Source: an uncultured Chryseolinea sp. (GTDB taxonomy: Bacteria; Bacteroidota; Bacteroidia; Cytophagales; Cyclobacteriaceae). Taken from it: a DNA stretch of 8,012 nt. The number at the start of each line of letters is the position of its first letter. Position 1 is the first letter of the stretch. Positions 1-6,754 of the stretch are shown here, one piece after another. The stretch spans positions 1 through 8,012 of the forward strand of contig CAMLER010000213.1 in assembly GCA_946478915.1 (NCBI GenBank). The letters run 5' to 3'. The translations under genes were made by a program, and so were the position numbers. The notes under the pieces are model-generated. The model saw only the letters and a program-made list of their open reading frames with translations, was not told where the DNA came from and made no database searches.

Positions 1-877
1 CGATAGTAGTGACATCAAGTTTTCCAAATTGCATCTTAGCTTTTACACCGAAAAGGTTTTGCGCCCCCTGAATCAAAGTGTTATTCAGGGGAAGACTTAC
101 GTTACCAATTTCAAGTTTCTGAAGGATGTCTTCTTTGTAACCGGTGTATTCCACTTTCATGTTGTTTTGAAAGTCGAATGAATTGTTGTTGTCGAAATTC
201 GCGGTCACCGCCAGCTTCTCGCCGATCTTACCTACCACGCTCATGTTGATTTGCATATCGAATTCAAACCCGCCGTTGCGCTGTTGTCGGATAGGTATTG
301 AAGGATTGCTGATCTTTTGCCACTCACCACCGAAGTCGAGGGTCACAAACCCGCGGGGTACGAGCTCGATGTAGCTACCTCCGAAGATGCGGTCAAGAAT
401 GGGACTGATGAAAATTTTTGGAGTAAAGCCTCGACCGCTGATAGGGCTTTCACCATCCTGCGCCCGAGCACGGCTTTGCCAGTAGTTTTTCAGAATTTGC
501 CGGTCCTGGTATTGTTTAAATTCTTCAAACGACATACTGGACATCGGCCGGTAATTGAGGTCCCCAATCTTCTCATAGATGGTATAGTTCATCGCCGTGT
601 CGATCTCGACATCGAGCTTCATTTGATTCGGGTCTTTAAGGTTCAGCGGAGACGCCGGAGTTGTGTTCGAGAAGGGGTCGCCATAGCGGTCTGAGGCACG
701 ATACGTTGGTCGACGGCTGGGAGTATATGTTTGATTAGTGGTGGTATCCTGAGAATTTGTACGCGTAGAATCGGGCTGTTGACCATACGCCATTTCGGGT
801 ATGAACAAAATGCTGAGCCATAAGAAAAAAAACTGGCCGAGCGAGAGAGCTTTATTCTTGCACGTAAAAAAAATCAA
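1..877 (-). CDS. sprA: SprA, type IX secretion system outer-membrane translocon (N-terminal part; C-terminus beyond left edge)
   Basis: SprA (Sov in Porphyromonas) is the giant outer-membrane beta-barrel through which type IX substrates cross; gliding and secretion depend on it. The visible 292 codons begin with a signal peptide: Lys7 and Lys9, a hydrophobic core at residues 16-26 (FFFLWLSILFI) and a probable cleavage after Ala-Tyr-Gly at residue 32. The mature start is polar and rich in Ser, Thr, Gln and Asp. The later part carries segments I recognise as highly conserved in SprA: ANFDNNNSFDFQNNMK, EIGNVSLPLNNTLIQGAQNL and FGVKAKMQFGKLDVTT. The start is chosen at TTG 877-875, because the frame is closed upstream by the ruvA stop at 884-886 and the first in-frame ATG (793-791) lies inside the signal peptide's end and would remove it. 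The gene follows ruvA by 6 bases. The frame is open to the edge, and full SprA proteins exceed 2000 residues. The family is nearly certain, the exact start less so. Confidence 0.95.
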   Translation of the reverse strand, partial: MIFFTCKNKALSLGQFFFLWLSILFIPEMAYGQQPDSTRTNSQDTTTNQTYTPSRRPTYRASDRYGDPFSNTTPASPLNLKDPNQMKLDVEIDTAMNYTIYEKIGDLNYRPMSSMSFEEFKQYQDRQILKNYWQSRARAQDGESPISGRGFTPKIFISPILDRIFGGSYIELVPRGFVTLDFGGEWQKISNPSIPIRQQRNGGFEFDMQINMSVVGKIGEKLAVTANFDNNNSFDFQNNMKVEYTGYKEDILQKLEIGNVSLPLNNTLIQGAQNLFGVKAKMQFGKLDVTTI

Positions 878-883
878 AACGTA

Positions 884-1477
884 CTATGCGTTTTTGAGGG
901 CCTGCTTAACTAAATCTTCTAAGGTAATGGTATTTCCTGATTTTTTCAGGACGGTATCTACACTTTTCTCTGCTGCTGCTTTGGGCAGACCCAGCGTGAG
1001 TAAAGCTGATAACGCTTCATTCCGCATCGTATTGTGAGGCCCCAGCGAAATAGCCGGCTGCGATTCTTCCCAGCTTTCCTTCTTAAGTTTATCTTTTAAT
1101 TCAATTATAACCCGCTGTGCGGTCTTGCCTCCGATGCCCTTGATGGCCTGTAGCGATGCGGCATCTTCGCGTACAATTGCAGTCTTGAGTTCATTGGAAT
1201 TCAGATAAGATAACATTATAATCGCCGTGCTGGGTCCTACGCCGTTAACTGAAATCAACTGTTGAAAAAGTTTCTTTTCCGAAAGGCTGCTGAATCCGAA
1301 TAAGACATGGGCATCCTCACGGATATTAAGGTGCGTATACAGCATCACATTTTCCTGCTCCTTTATTTCCGAAAAAGTCTGCAGAGAAATCTGCAATTGA
1401 TACCCCACGCCCTGCACATCGACAACAACAAAAGTAGGGTCGCGCTGAACAAGTTTTCCTTTGAGGAACGCAATCAT
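884..1477 (-). CDS. ruvA: RuvA, Holliday junction branch migration complex DNA-binding subunit
   Basis: RuvA forms tetramers that hold a four-way DNA junction flat and load the RuvB helicase motors, which drive branch migration in recombination repair; RuvC then cuts the junction. The protein has 197 residues, normal for the family. Domain I (about 1-63) is the OB fold, with the start MIAFLKGKL, the VGYQL segment and the acidic pin Glu54-Asp55 in REDAHVLFGF. Domain II (about 65-135) has two helix-hairpin-helix motifs, NGVGPSTA near 78-85 and IKGIGGKTAQR at 112-122, which bind the DNA backbone. After a flexible linker, domain III (about 150-197) supplies the small helical bundle that contacts RuvB. 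No ruvB or ruvC is next to it. It lies between maeB and sprA on the same strand, and its TAG stop is only 6 bases before the probable sprA start, so translational coupling is plausible. The ATG at 1477-1475 is the natural start. Confidence 0.97.
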   Translation of the reverse strand: MIAFLKGKLVQRDPTFVVVDVQGVGYQLQISLQTFSEIKEQENVMLYTHLNIREDAHVLFGFSSLSEKKLFQQLISVNGVGPSTAIIMLSYLNSNELKTAIVREDAASLQAIKGIGGKTAQRVIIELKDKLKKESWEESQPAISLGPHNTMRNEALSALLTLGLPKAAAEKSVDTVLKKSGNTITLEDLVKQALKNA

Positions 1478-1603
1478 GTCTGGTGTTTAAAAAGTAAGTC
1501 TTTCTACTAGTTCAAACAGCAAAGAAAACAAAGATTTTGTGAGATTTTCAGGACACCTTCCATTTCAACAACAGTAATTCTGCGAAATGAATTTTAATCC
1601 GAT

Positions 1604-3886
1604 TTACAAGTGATCATCGTGGTCGTGTAGCTGCGCATCTACCACAGCAATTGCGGCCATATTTACAATTTCGCGAATCGAGCTTCCCAGCTGCAATATG
1701 TGAACAGGTTTTTTCATTCCCAATAGGATAGGACCAATTGCATCGGCACCTCCTATTTCCATCAGCAGTTTGTAAGCAATGTTTCCCGAGGACAGATTTG
1801 GAAATATGAGCGTATTGGCTCCTTCTTTAGACAATGCACTGAAGGGAAATGTTTCCTGTTGAATTTTGGTGTCGAGTGCGACGTTGGCCTGAATGTCGCC
1901 CTCAACGACTAATGACGGGTTTCGCTCTCTCGCAAGGCGGACGGCCTCCCTCGCTTTTTCAGGAACTACGCCCTTCGATGAGCCGAAATTCGAATACGAC
2001 AGCATTGCTATGCGCGGTTCTATGTCGAAGAACTGCACACCCCTTGCAGTCAATTCAATAATTTGTGCTAACTCTTTTGCATCAGGATTCAGATTGACTG
2101 TAGTGTCGGCAAAAAAGTAAGTGCCTCTCTTGTTCATGATGATATACATACCAGCAACCCTGCTCACTCCCGGCGCGGTCCCGATAATTTGAAGAGAAGG
2201 AAGGATGGTCTTCGGATAGTCTTTCGTTAATCCACTCACGAGAGCGTCCGCGTCTCCATGTTCTACCATCATGGCAGCATAATAATTTCGCTCGCGTATC
2301 AGGCGAAGACAATCCTGATAGGTAACACCTTTCCGTTGGCGCTTTTTGTACAGGACTTCGGCATACCGAGTCACGTTTTCTGTTTCATCCCTGGGATAAA
2401 TAATCGGACAGTCATGAAGGTCTAGTTTATGCTCCTCGATAAGCTGATGGATCTCAGCCTTGTTGCCCAACAATATCGGCTTCGCTATGCCCTCGTCTTT
2501 TAGTATTTGGGCAGCCTTTAAAATTTTGCTATGGGTTGCTTCTGTAAATACAATTCGCTTCGGATTTTTCTTAGCCCGGTCAATAATCCGGGCCATAAGC
2601 TTTTGGTCAATACCAATTCTTTTCTGAAGTTCATCGTGGTAAGCCGCCCAATCGGTAATCGGATTTTTAGCAATACCTGAATCCATGGCGGCCTTTGCAA
2701 CTGCAGGTGAGATCGTAGTTATCAGTCGTGTATCAAGTGGCTTTGGGATGAGGTAATCTCGTCCGAAACGGATCTTATCAGTACCATAGGCTTTCACCAC
2801 CATATCCGGAACTGGCTCTTTCGCCAGCTTGGCAATGGCATGCACGGCAGCAAGCTTCATCTCTTCATTTATTTCTGTGGCGCGCACATCAAGCGCACCA
2901 CGGAAAATGTAGGGGAATCCCAATACGTTATTCACCTGATTGGGATGATCAGACCTCCCTGTGGCCATAATAATATCGGGCCTGGTTTGCATAGCCAGGT
3001 CGTAATTGATCTCAGGATTCGGATTGGCAAGAGCAAATACAATCGGATCTTTGGCCATATTGTTGAGATCCTCCGGCGTGATAGCGTCGGCAACTGATAA
3101 ACCAACAAAAACGTCGGCGCCTTTCAACGCATCCTGAAGTGAACTCACTTTTCTCGCAGTTACAAATTGTGATTTAATATGATCGAGATTTGTCCGGTCG
3201 GTGTTAAGAACTCCCTTGCTGTCGCACATCACAATGTTTTCTTTTTTTGCACCCAAAGCAATGTACAGTTTGGTGCAGCTAACGGCTGCGGCACCCGCAC
3301 CGTTTACAACAATGGCAACGTCCTCAATTTTTTTTCCGATAATTTCCAATGCGTTCAGGAGTGCAGAAGAGGAAATGATGGCTGTTCCGTGTTGATCATC
3401 GTGCATCACCGGAATATTCATTTTCTCCTTTAGTTCGGTTTCGATCTTGAAACACTCTGGCGCCTTTATATCCTCAAGGTTAACACCCCCAAAGGTCGGT
3501 TCTAAGGATTTGACAATTTTTATAAATTCATCGGGATCTTCTTCATTGATTTCAATATCAAACACATCGATGCCCGCGAATTTTTTAAAAAGCACTCCTT
3601 TACCTTCCATTACTGGTTTAGAAGCCTCCGCTCCAATATTTCCAAGTCCAAGCACAGCAGTTCCATTTGAGATAACAGCTACCAGGTTGCCTTTGGACGT
3701 ATATTTGTAGACGTCCTCTACATTGGCGGCTATTTCCTTGCAAGGTTCCGCAACCCCTGGCGAATAAGCCAGTGCCAGGTCGAGTTGAGAGGTCAGCGCT
3801 TTAGTAGGAACAACTTCAATTTTCCCAGGTTGGCCCTGCGTATGATAATTCAAAGCGTCCTGCTTTCTGATTTTTTTGATCGCCAT
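1604..3886 (-). CDS. maeB: NADP-dependent malic enzyme, MaeB type (malic enzyme fused to phosphotransacetylase-like domain)
   Basis: This enzyme converts malate to pyruvate and CO2 while reducing NADP, feeding NADPH and pyruvate from the citric-acid cycle into biosynthesis in the cytoplasm. The 760-residue length is typical of the MaeB type. The malic domain (about 1-430) has Tyr41 in YSPGVAEPC and Lys96 in MEGKGVLFK as the expected catalytic pair, and metal ligands in NLEDI (Glu138, Asp139) and HDDQHGTA (Asp163/164). The nucleotide fold has VVNGAGAAAVSC at 193-204, and ANPNPE is at 287-292. The C-terminal domain (about 430-760) is phosphotransacetylase-like, with IIGTAPGVSRVAG, ADTTVNLNPDA and GPILLGMKKPVHILQLG. 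In E. coli MaeB the corresponding domain is regulatory, and here the serine and arginine of the true phosphotransacetylase motif appear replaced by Gln732 and Leu733. The protein ends in a His/Asp-rich tail (LHDHDDHL). It is probably the first gene of a unit with ruvA and sprA. Confidence 0.96.
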   Translation of the reverse strand: MAIKKIRKQDALNYHTQGQPGKIEVVPTKALTSQLDLALAYSPGVAEPCKEIAANVEDVYKYTSKGNLVAVISNGTAVLGLGNIGAEASKPVMEGKGVLFKKFAGIDVFDIEINEEDPDEFIKIVKSLEPTFGGVNLEDIKAPECFKIETELKEKMNIPVMHDDQHGTAIISSSALLNALEIIGKKIEDVAIVVNGAGAAAVSCTKLYIALGAKKENIVMCDSKGVLNTDRTNLDHIKSQFVTARKVSSLQDALKGADVFVGLSVADAITPEDLNNMAKDPIVFALANPNPEINYDLAMQTRPDIIMATGRSDHPNQVNNVLGFPYIFRGALDVRATEINEEMKLAAVHAIAKLAKEPVPDMVVKAYGTDKIRFGRDYLIPKPLDTRLITTISPAVAKAAMDSGIAKNPITDWAAYHDELQKRIGIDQKLMARIIDRAKKNPKRIVFTEATHSKILKAAQILKDEGIAKPILLGNKAEIHQLIEEHKLDLHDCPIIYPRDETENVTRYAEVLYKKRQRKGVTYQDCLRLIRERNYYAAMMVEHGDADALVSGLTKDYPKTILPSLQIIGTAPGVSRVAGMYIIMNKRGTYFFADTTVNLNPDAKELAQIIELTARGVQFFDIEPRIAMLSYSNFGSSKGVVPEKAREAVRLARERNPSLVVEGDIQANVALDTKIQQETFPFSALSKEGANTLIFPNLSSGNIAYKLLMEIGGADAIGPILLGMKKPVHILQLGSSIREIVNMAAIAVVDAQLHDHDDHL

Positions 3887-3987
3887 GTATGTCGAGTTAA
3901 AGCTTTAAAGATAATAAGGATAGGAAAAGATATTATATTGGCGAGCTGTTAGTTCAATGTTTTTGAATTTTCTTTTGATCTAATCAA
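3887..3987. promoter_or_regulatory. divergent intergenic region between maeB and the histidine kinase, with weak promoter-like matches
   Basis: This AT-rich gap must hold the promoters of both divergent genes unless they are read from farther away. I compared it with the Bacteroidota sigma-factor consensus (TTTG near -33 and TAnnTTTG near -7). For maeB (minus strand) the best match is ATTG at 3958-3955, then 22 bases, then TATCTTTT at 3932-3925. For the kinase (plus strand) it is ATTG at 3937-3940, then 17 bases, then TGTTTTTG at 3958-3965. Both have mismatches and non-ideal spacing, and they overlap each other. The region as a promoter carrier is a safe inference; the exact boxes are guesses. 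No strong ribosome binding site is seen before either gene, which is normal in this phylum. Confidence 0.35.
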
Positions 3988-3988
3988 A
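3974..3988. repeat. perfect inverted repeat touching the kinase start codon
   Basis: TTTGATCTAATCAAA is a perfect 6-base inverted repeat with a 3-base spacer. Its last base is the A of the kinase ATG at 3988. The position is suitable for an operator bound by a dimeric regulator, or for a weak hairpin over the translation start. Such short AT-rich palindromes also arise by chance, and no second copy was noticed in the window. Confidence 0.45.
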
Positions 3989-5616
3989 TGTTGCCGATGA
4001 TATTTTCGCTTAGGCGGTATGGTCTGTATGCAATTGTGGTGATAATAGCATTGCTGATTTTGGCTGACATATATCTCATTTATCGAAACAATCGTGTTAT
4101 CACATTCAATAAAGAACAACAGGAGAAAGCCGAACACGTGAAGGTGAATACCAGCGAGGTGATGCGCAGCCTGCACCTGCTTGACCTGGCTGTAAGGAGC
4201 TATGCGTTTGTAAATAATCAGCATTATAGAGAAGCGGTTTCAATTGCTACCGATGACAGGAATAAGGCGCTGGAGAAACTCGAAGGATCCCTTAGAGAGC
4301 AGGGATTTTCAATGAGTAAGTTTTATCAGCTACGCGATTCGATCACAAGCTACGTTGCTGTCACTCAAACCATGCTCAATTTGATCGATAAGAACGATGA
4401 ACCGGCATATGTTAAATTGTTGGAGGCAGATCCGGGGTACAACTTGTGGCTCCAGTACCAGGAATTCTCCAAAAACGTCAATGAATTTGAAGATGGCATT
4501 TCCCGACAGGCCCAGGTGGAATATCAAAAAGCGCTTAACAACATTTATCTATTTCAGATTATACTCTTCGCATTGGCAGTTCCAACATTAGCGTACACCG
4601 CATATTATACTAATTCTGCGTTGTCATTGTCTGAAAAGCTCAGAAACTCGGAAGCGGAAAAAGCCACCCTTCTCGCAGAACAAAATCAGGTTTTGGAAAA
4701 AACTGTTCATGAGAGGACGCGGGAAATACTGGCGCAGAATGAGGAGATAACGGCGCAGAATGAAGAGATCAGCTTACACAACGATAAGCTTATGGCCGCA
4801 ACGAAAGTAATCGCTGAGCAAAATCTCATTATACAGGAAAAAAATAGTGAGCTGGCTATAGAAATTGAAAGGCAAACACTAGACTTAAAGTCAGCAAATG
4901 CTGAATTGACCGACCACAATAACAGGCTTGAGCAATTTGCCTTTGTAATTTCACACAACCTTCGGGCACCGATGTCGCGCATATTAGGATTGTCGTCCAT
5001 CCTCGATTTCACAAAAGAGCCTAATGAGATCTCTCAGATTGCAAAGCTGATGATGCAATCAACGCATGATTTGGATCGTATTATTCAGGACCTTACAGAC
5101 ATCCTCGCTGTGCAGAAAATAGATGTGAAAGCATTAAAGCAAACCCAGCTGGATTCCATATATGATAAAGTACTTTCAACGCTCGATGGGGATATTAAAG
5201 GGACCAATGCAAGCATTTCAGCAGACTTTACGGGCGCTGGTAACGTGAAGACTATACCAAGTTATCTGGAAAGTATTTTTTATAATCTGATCAACAATGC
5301 TATCAAATTTCGTCATCCCGATAGGGATCCCGTCATAAACCTTCGGTCAGCTGCATACGACGACTATGTCAAGATCGACATCGCTGACAACGGACTGGGT
5401 ATAGACACTGAAGCAAACAAGGAAAACTTGTTTAGTCTATACAAGCGATTTCACCCACACGTTGAGGGAAGGGGTCTCGGACTGTACCTGGTAAAAACAC
5501 AAGTATCAGCATTGGGCGGCAGGATCGATCTCAAGAGTAAACAGGGCGACGGATCGGTCTTTACAGTTTGGATGAAGGCTGAGCCTGTTGTTCCTGTGGA
5601 GCAAGATCAGAGCTGA
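3988..5616 (+). CDS. membrane sensor histidine kinase with periplasmic helical (CHASE3-like) domain and long coiled coil
   Basis: This is a 542-residue inner-membrane histidine kinase that should autophosphorylate and pass phosphate to a response regulator. A short basic N-terminus (RR at 9-10) precedes a first membrane helix at about 12-31. Residues about 35-185 form a mostly helical periplasmic domain resembling CHASE3 (LHLLDLAVRSYAF near 62-74). A second membrane helix spans about 186-208. A coiled coil (about 212-315) follows directly, with no recognisable HAMP or PAS domain. The H box is FVISHNLRAP, with phospho-acceptor His323. The ATPase domain shows the N box (FYNLINNAIKF, 431-441), the G1 box (DNGLGID, 467-473), an F-box-like segment (LFSLYKRFHP) and the G2 box (GRGLGLYLVK, 494-503). 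There is no receiver domain and no regulator gene nearby, so it is an orphan within this window. The start could also be Met4 at 3997. Its last 56 bases overlap the convergent lipoprotein gene. Confidence 0.93.
   Translation: MLPMIFSLRRYGLYAIVVIIALLILADIYLIYRNNRVITFNKEQQEKAEHVKVNTSEVMRSLHLLDLAVRSYAFVNNQHYREAVSIATDDRNKALEKLEGSLREQGFSMSKFYQLRDSITSYVAVTQTMLNLIDKNDEPAYVKLLEADPGYNLWLQYQEFSKNVNEFEDGISRQAQVEYQKALNNIYLFQIILFALAVPTLAYTAYYTNSALSLSEKLRNSEAEKATLLAEQNQVLEKTVHERTREILAQNEEITAQNEEISLHNDKLMAATKVIAEQNLIIQEKNSELAIEIERQTLDLKSANAELTDHNNRLEQFAFVISHNLRAPMSRILGLSSILDFTKEPNEISQIAKLMMQSTHDLDRIIQDLTDILAVQKIDVKALKQTQLDSIYDKVLSTLDGDIKGTNASISADFTGAGNVKTIPSYLESIFYNLINNAIKFRHPDRDPVINLRSAAYDDYVKIDIADNGLGIDTEANKENLFSLYKRFHPHVEGRGLGLYLVKTQVSALGGRIDLKSKQGDGSVFTVWMKAEPVVPVEQDQS
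4731..4772 (+). repeat. tandem 21-base repeat encoding a coiled-coil heptad
   Basis: Two adjacent 21-base units (4731-4751 and 4752-4772) agree at 18 of 21 positions and encode the seven-residue pattern AQNEEIT / AQNEEIS in the coiled coil between membrane helix 2 and the H box of the kinase. A more divergent third heptad (LHNDKLM) follows. The near identity at DNA level suggests a recent in-frame duplication of one heptad. Because each unit is exactly one heptad, gain or loss of a unit would keep the coiled-coil register. Confidence 0.75.
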
Positions 5617-6670
5617 TTTTAAATGACCAAAGTATTGCTTCCAGTTCCCGCATAAACTCGCGCTTGTCTCTTCCGGGAGCATAAGCAAATCCTTCAATGT
5701 AGTAGATCAACCCTTTTGGCTGGTCTGCGATGGCATAACCCAGGAAGGGCCCACCCATAGTTCTGTTATTGGTACGCCACAATCCCCTGATCTCCATAGC
5801 GAAATGGCCATTGAAATTTATTTGTTTCGCCAATACGTCAGCATCGTCCTGCTCTGTAACAAGGAAACTGATTGGATTTTTTGGATCCTCGAACAAGTAA
5901 TCATGAGCGATTTCATTTCGCCAGGCGATGACACTATCGGGCAAAAACTGATACTCGCTTTCATACGGCTTCCATGAAATAAAAATATCCTTGTCGTATT
6001 CGGCGTCAATCTGGCGCATCCAAACAAAATTGTCGCGTCTGTCCGCTAATCGGTAACCAATGGGAATTGCGATCTCGACGTTTTGTTCTCTTCGTAGAAA
6101 CGCGGCTATCCCCTCCGTTGCCTTTCTTCCCAGAAGGCTCTTAGCCAGTCTTTCTCTTTCGAGGGTATTGAAATAATCTATGATCTTTTGACCTGACCTT
6201 TCCAGGTGCCGGATGAGCATCTTTTCAGTTGGTCCAAAAAGATACATCACTTGCTGACCTCGGGCATACTCATCCTGTATCGTGGACATGAAAAAACTGG
6301 TGTCTTGCTTTATACGAGTGATCGTTTCCGGGCTGATAGATTGTGTCAATCTTTTGGTACCTCTGGAATTCTGATCCAATGTAAAGACGTACACCAGGTT
6401 CCTGAGTTGGGTGAGGAGCCTCATGTTTCGTTCCGGGTGGGCGTAAATGACGGTAAACATGGGCTCATCCTGTGGTAACGCTGGAACTTCAGCCCTGAAA
6501 ATTTTCTTAAGCGCGGAACCTAACTCTCCATTCCATTGTAGCGAATCGACGATAACGACGATTTCGCCGGGCTTACCGTTTGCCTTCGGAAGGTAATCAG
6601 GGTCTTTTTCTTTATTGCAAGCGACTAGCAGCGCGAAAATTGCCGCAAAAATCCATATGGTATACTTCAT
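5561..6670 (-). CDS. DUF4837-type lipoprotein, function unknown
   Basis: This is a 369-residue predicted lipoprotein. The N-terminus has Lys2, a hydrophobic stretch at about 5-16 and the lipobox Leu-Val-Ala-Cys with Cys18 as the lipidation site, followed by Asn-Lys-Glu-Lys. The mature protein begins with a charged linker and then KANGKPGEIVVIVDSLQWNG (29-48), a segment I recognise as the start of the Bacteroidota family DUF4837, which has no known biochemical role. The later part has aromatic-rich segments such as GLWRTNNRTMGGPFLGY (296-312) and LIYYIEGFAYAPGRDKREFM (321-340), also typical of that family by my recollection. There are no visible catalytic motifs. The last residues (SDLAPQEQQAQPSSKL) are low in complexity and are encoded antisense to the end of the kinase gene. 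It lies 84 bases downstream of the MltD-like gene on the same strand, so co-transcription and an envelope role are likely but inferred. Confidence 0.85.
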   Translation of the reverse strand: MKYTIWIFAAIFALLVACNKEKDPDYLPKANGKPGEIVVIVDSLQWNGELGSALKKIFRAEVPALPQDEPMFTVIYAHPERNMRLLTQLRNLVYVFTLDQNSRGTKRLTQSISPETITRIKQDTSFFMSTIQDEYARGQQVMYLFGPTEKMLIRHLERSGQKIIDYFNTLERERLAKSLLGRKATEGIAAFLRREQNVEIAIPIGYRLADRRDNFVWMRQIDAEYDKDIFISWKPYESEYQFLPDSVIAWRNEIAHDYLFEDPKNPISFLVTEQDDADVLAKQINFNGHFAMEIRGLWRTNNRTMGGPFLGYAIADQPKGLIYYIEGFAYAPGRDKREFMRELEAILWSFKISSDLAPQEQQAQPSSKL

Positions 6671-6754
6671 GAACTGATGTTTCGTAACTATAATGTTTAA
6701 ACTACAAAACAGTCACAAAGGAAAGTAAGTTTAACCGATTCGTGCTGGAATGAC

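Noticed and set aside
317..694. Plus-strand open frame of 125 codons
   Set aside because: It lies fully antisense to strongly conserved sprA sequence and its translation shows no recognisable domain; long antisense frames are expected opposite a conserved gene.
801..1037. Plus-strand frame of 78 codons across the ruvA-sprA junction
   Set aside because: It is antisense to the RuvA C-terminal domain and the SprA signal peptide, with no own motif or start signal.
1532..1548. Direct repeat AGATTTT at 10-base spacing
   Set aside because: Two seven-base AT-rich copies in an AT-rich gap are likely by chance and have no third copy.
1478..1603. Possible promoter (TACTTTTT just before ruvA) or terminator between maeB and ruvA
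   Set aside because: TTTG boxes lie 16 or 23 bases upstream rather than about 19-21, the box would be about 10 bases from the ATG, and no hairpin with a T run was found, so neither call is supported.
1849..2120. Two plus-strand frames opposite the maeB phosphotransacetylase-like domain
   Set aside because: Both are shadows of the conserved maeB frame and have atypical Arg/Ser-rich composition.
3179..3710. Plus-strand frames opposite the malic enzyme catalytic region
   Set aside because: They are complementary to conserved MaeB motifs (metal site and nucleotide fold) and resemble no known family.
4707..5012. Minus-strand frame of 101 codons within the kinase, with Ser/Cys-rich repeats
   Set aside because: The repeats are only the antisense image of the AQNEEI coiled-coil repeats.
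6671..6754. 8-base palindrome GTTTAAAC (6695-6702) and TTTG boxes upstream of the DUF4837-type gene
   Set aside because: The palindrome is short and AT-rich, and no TAnnTTTG box at correct spacing was found; a separate promoter is possible but not shown.
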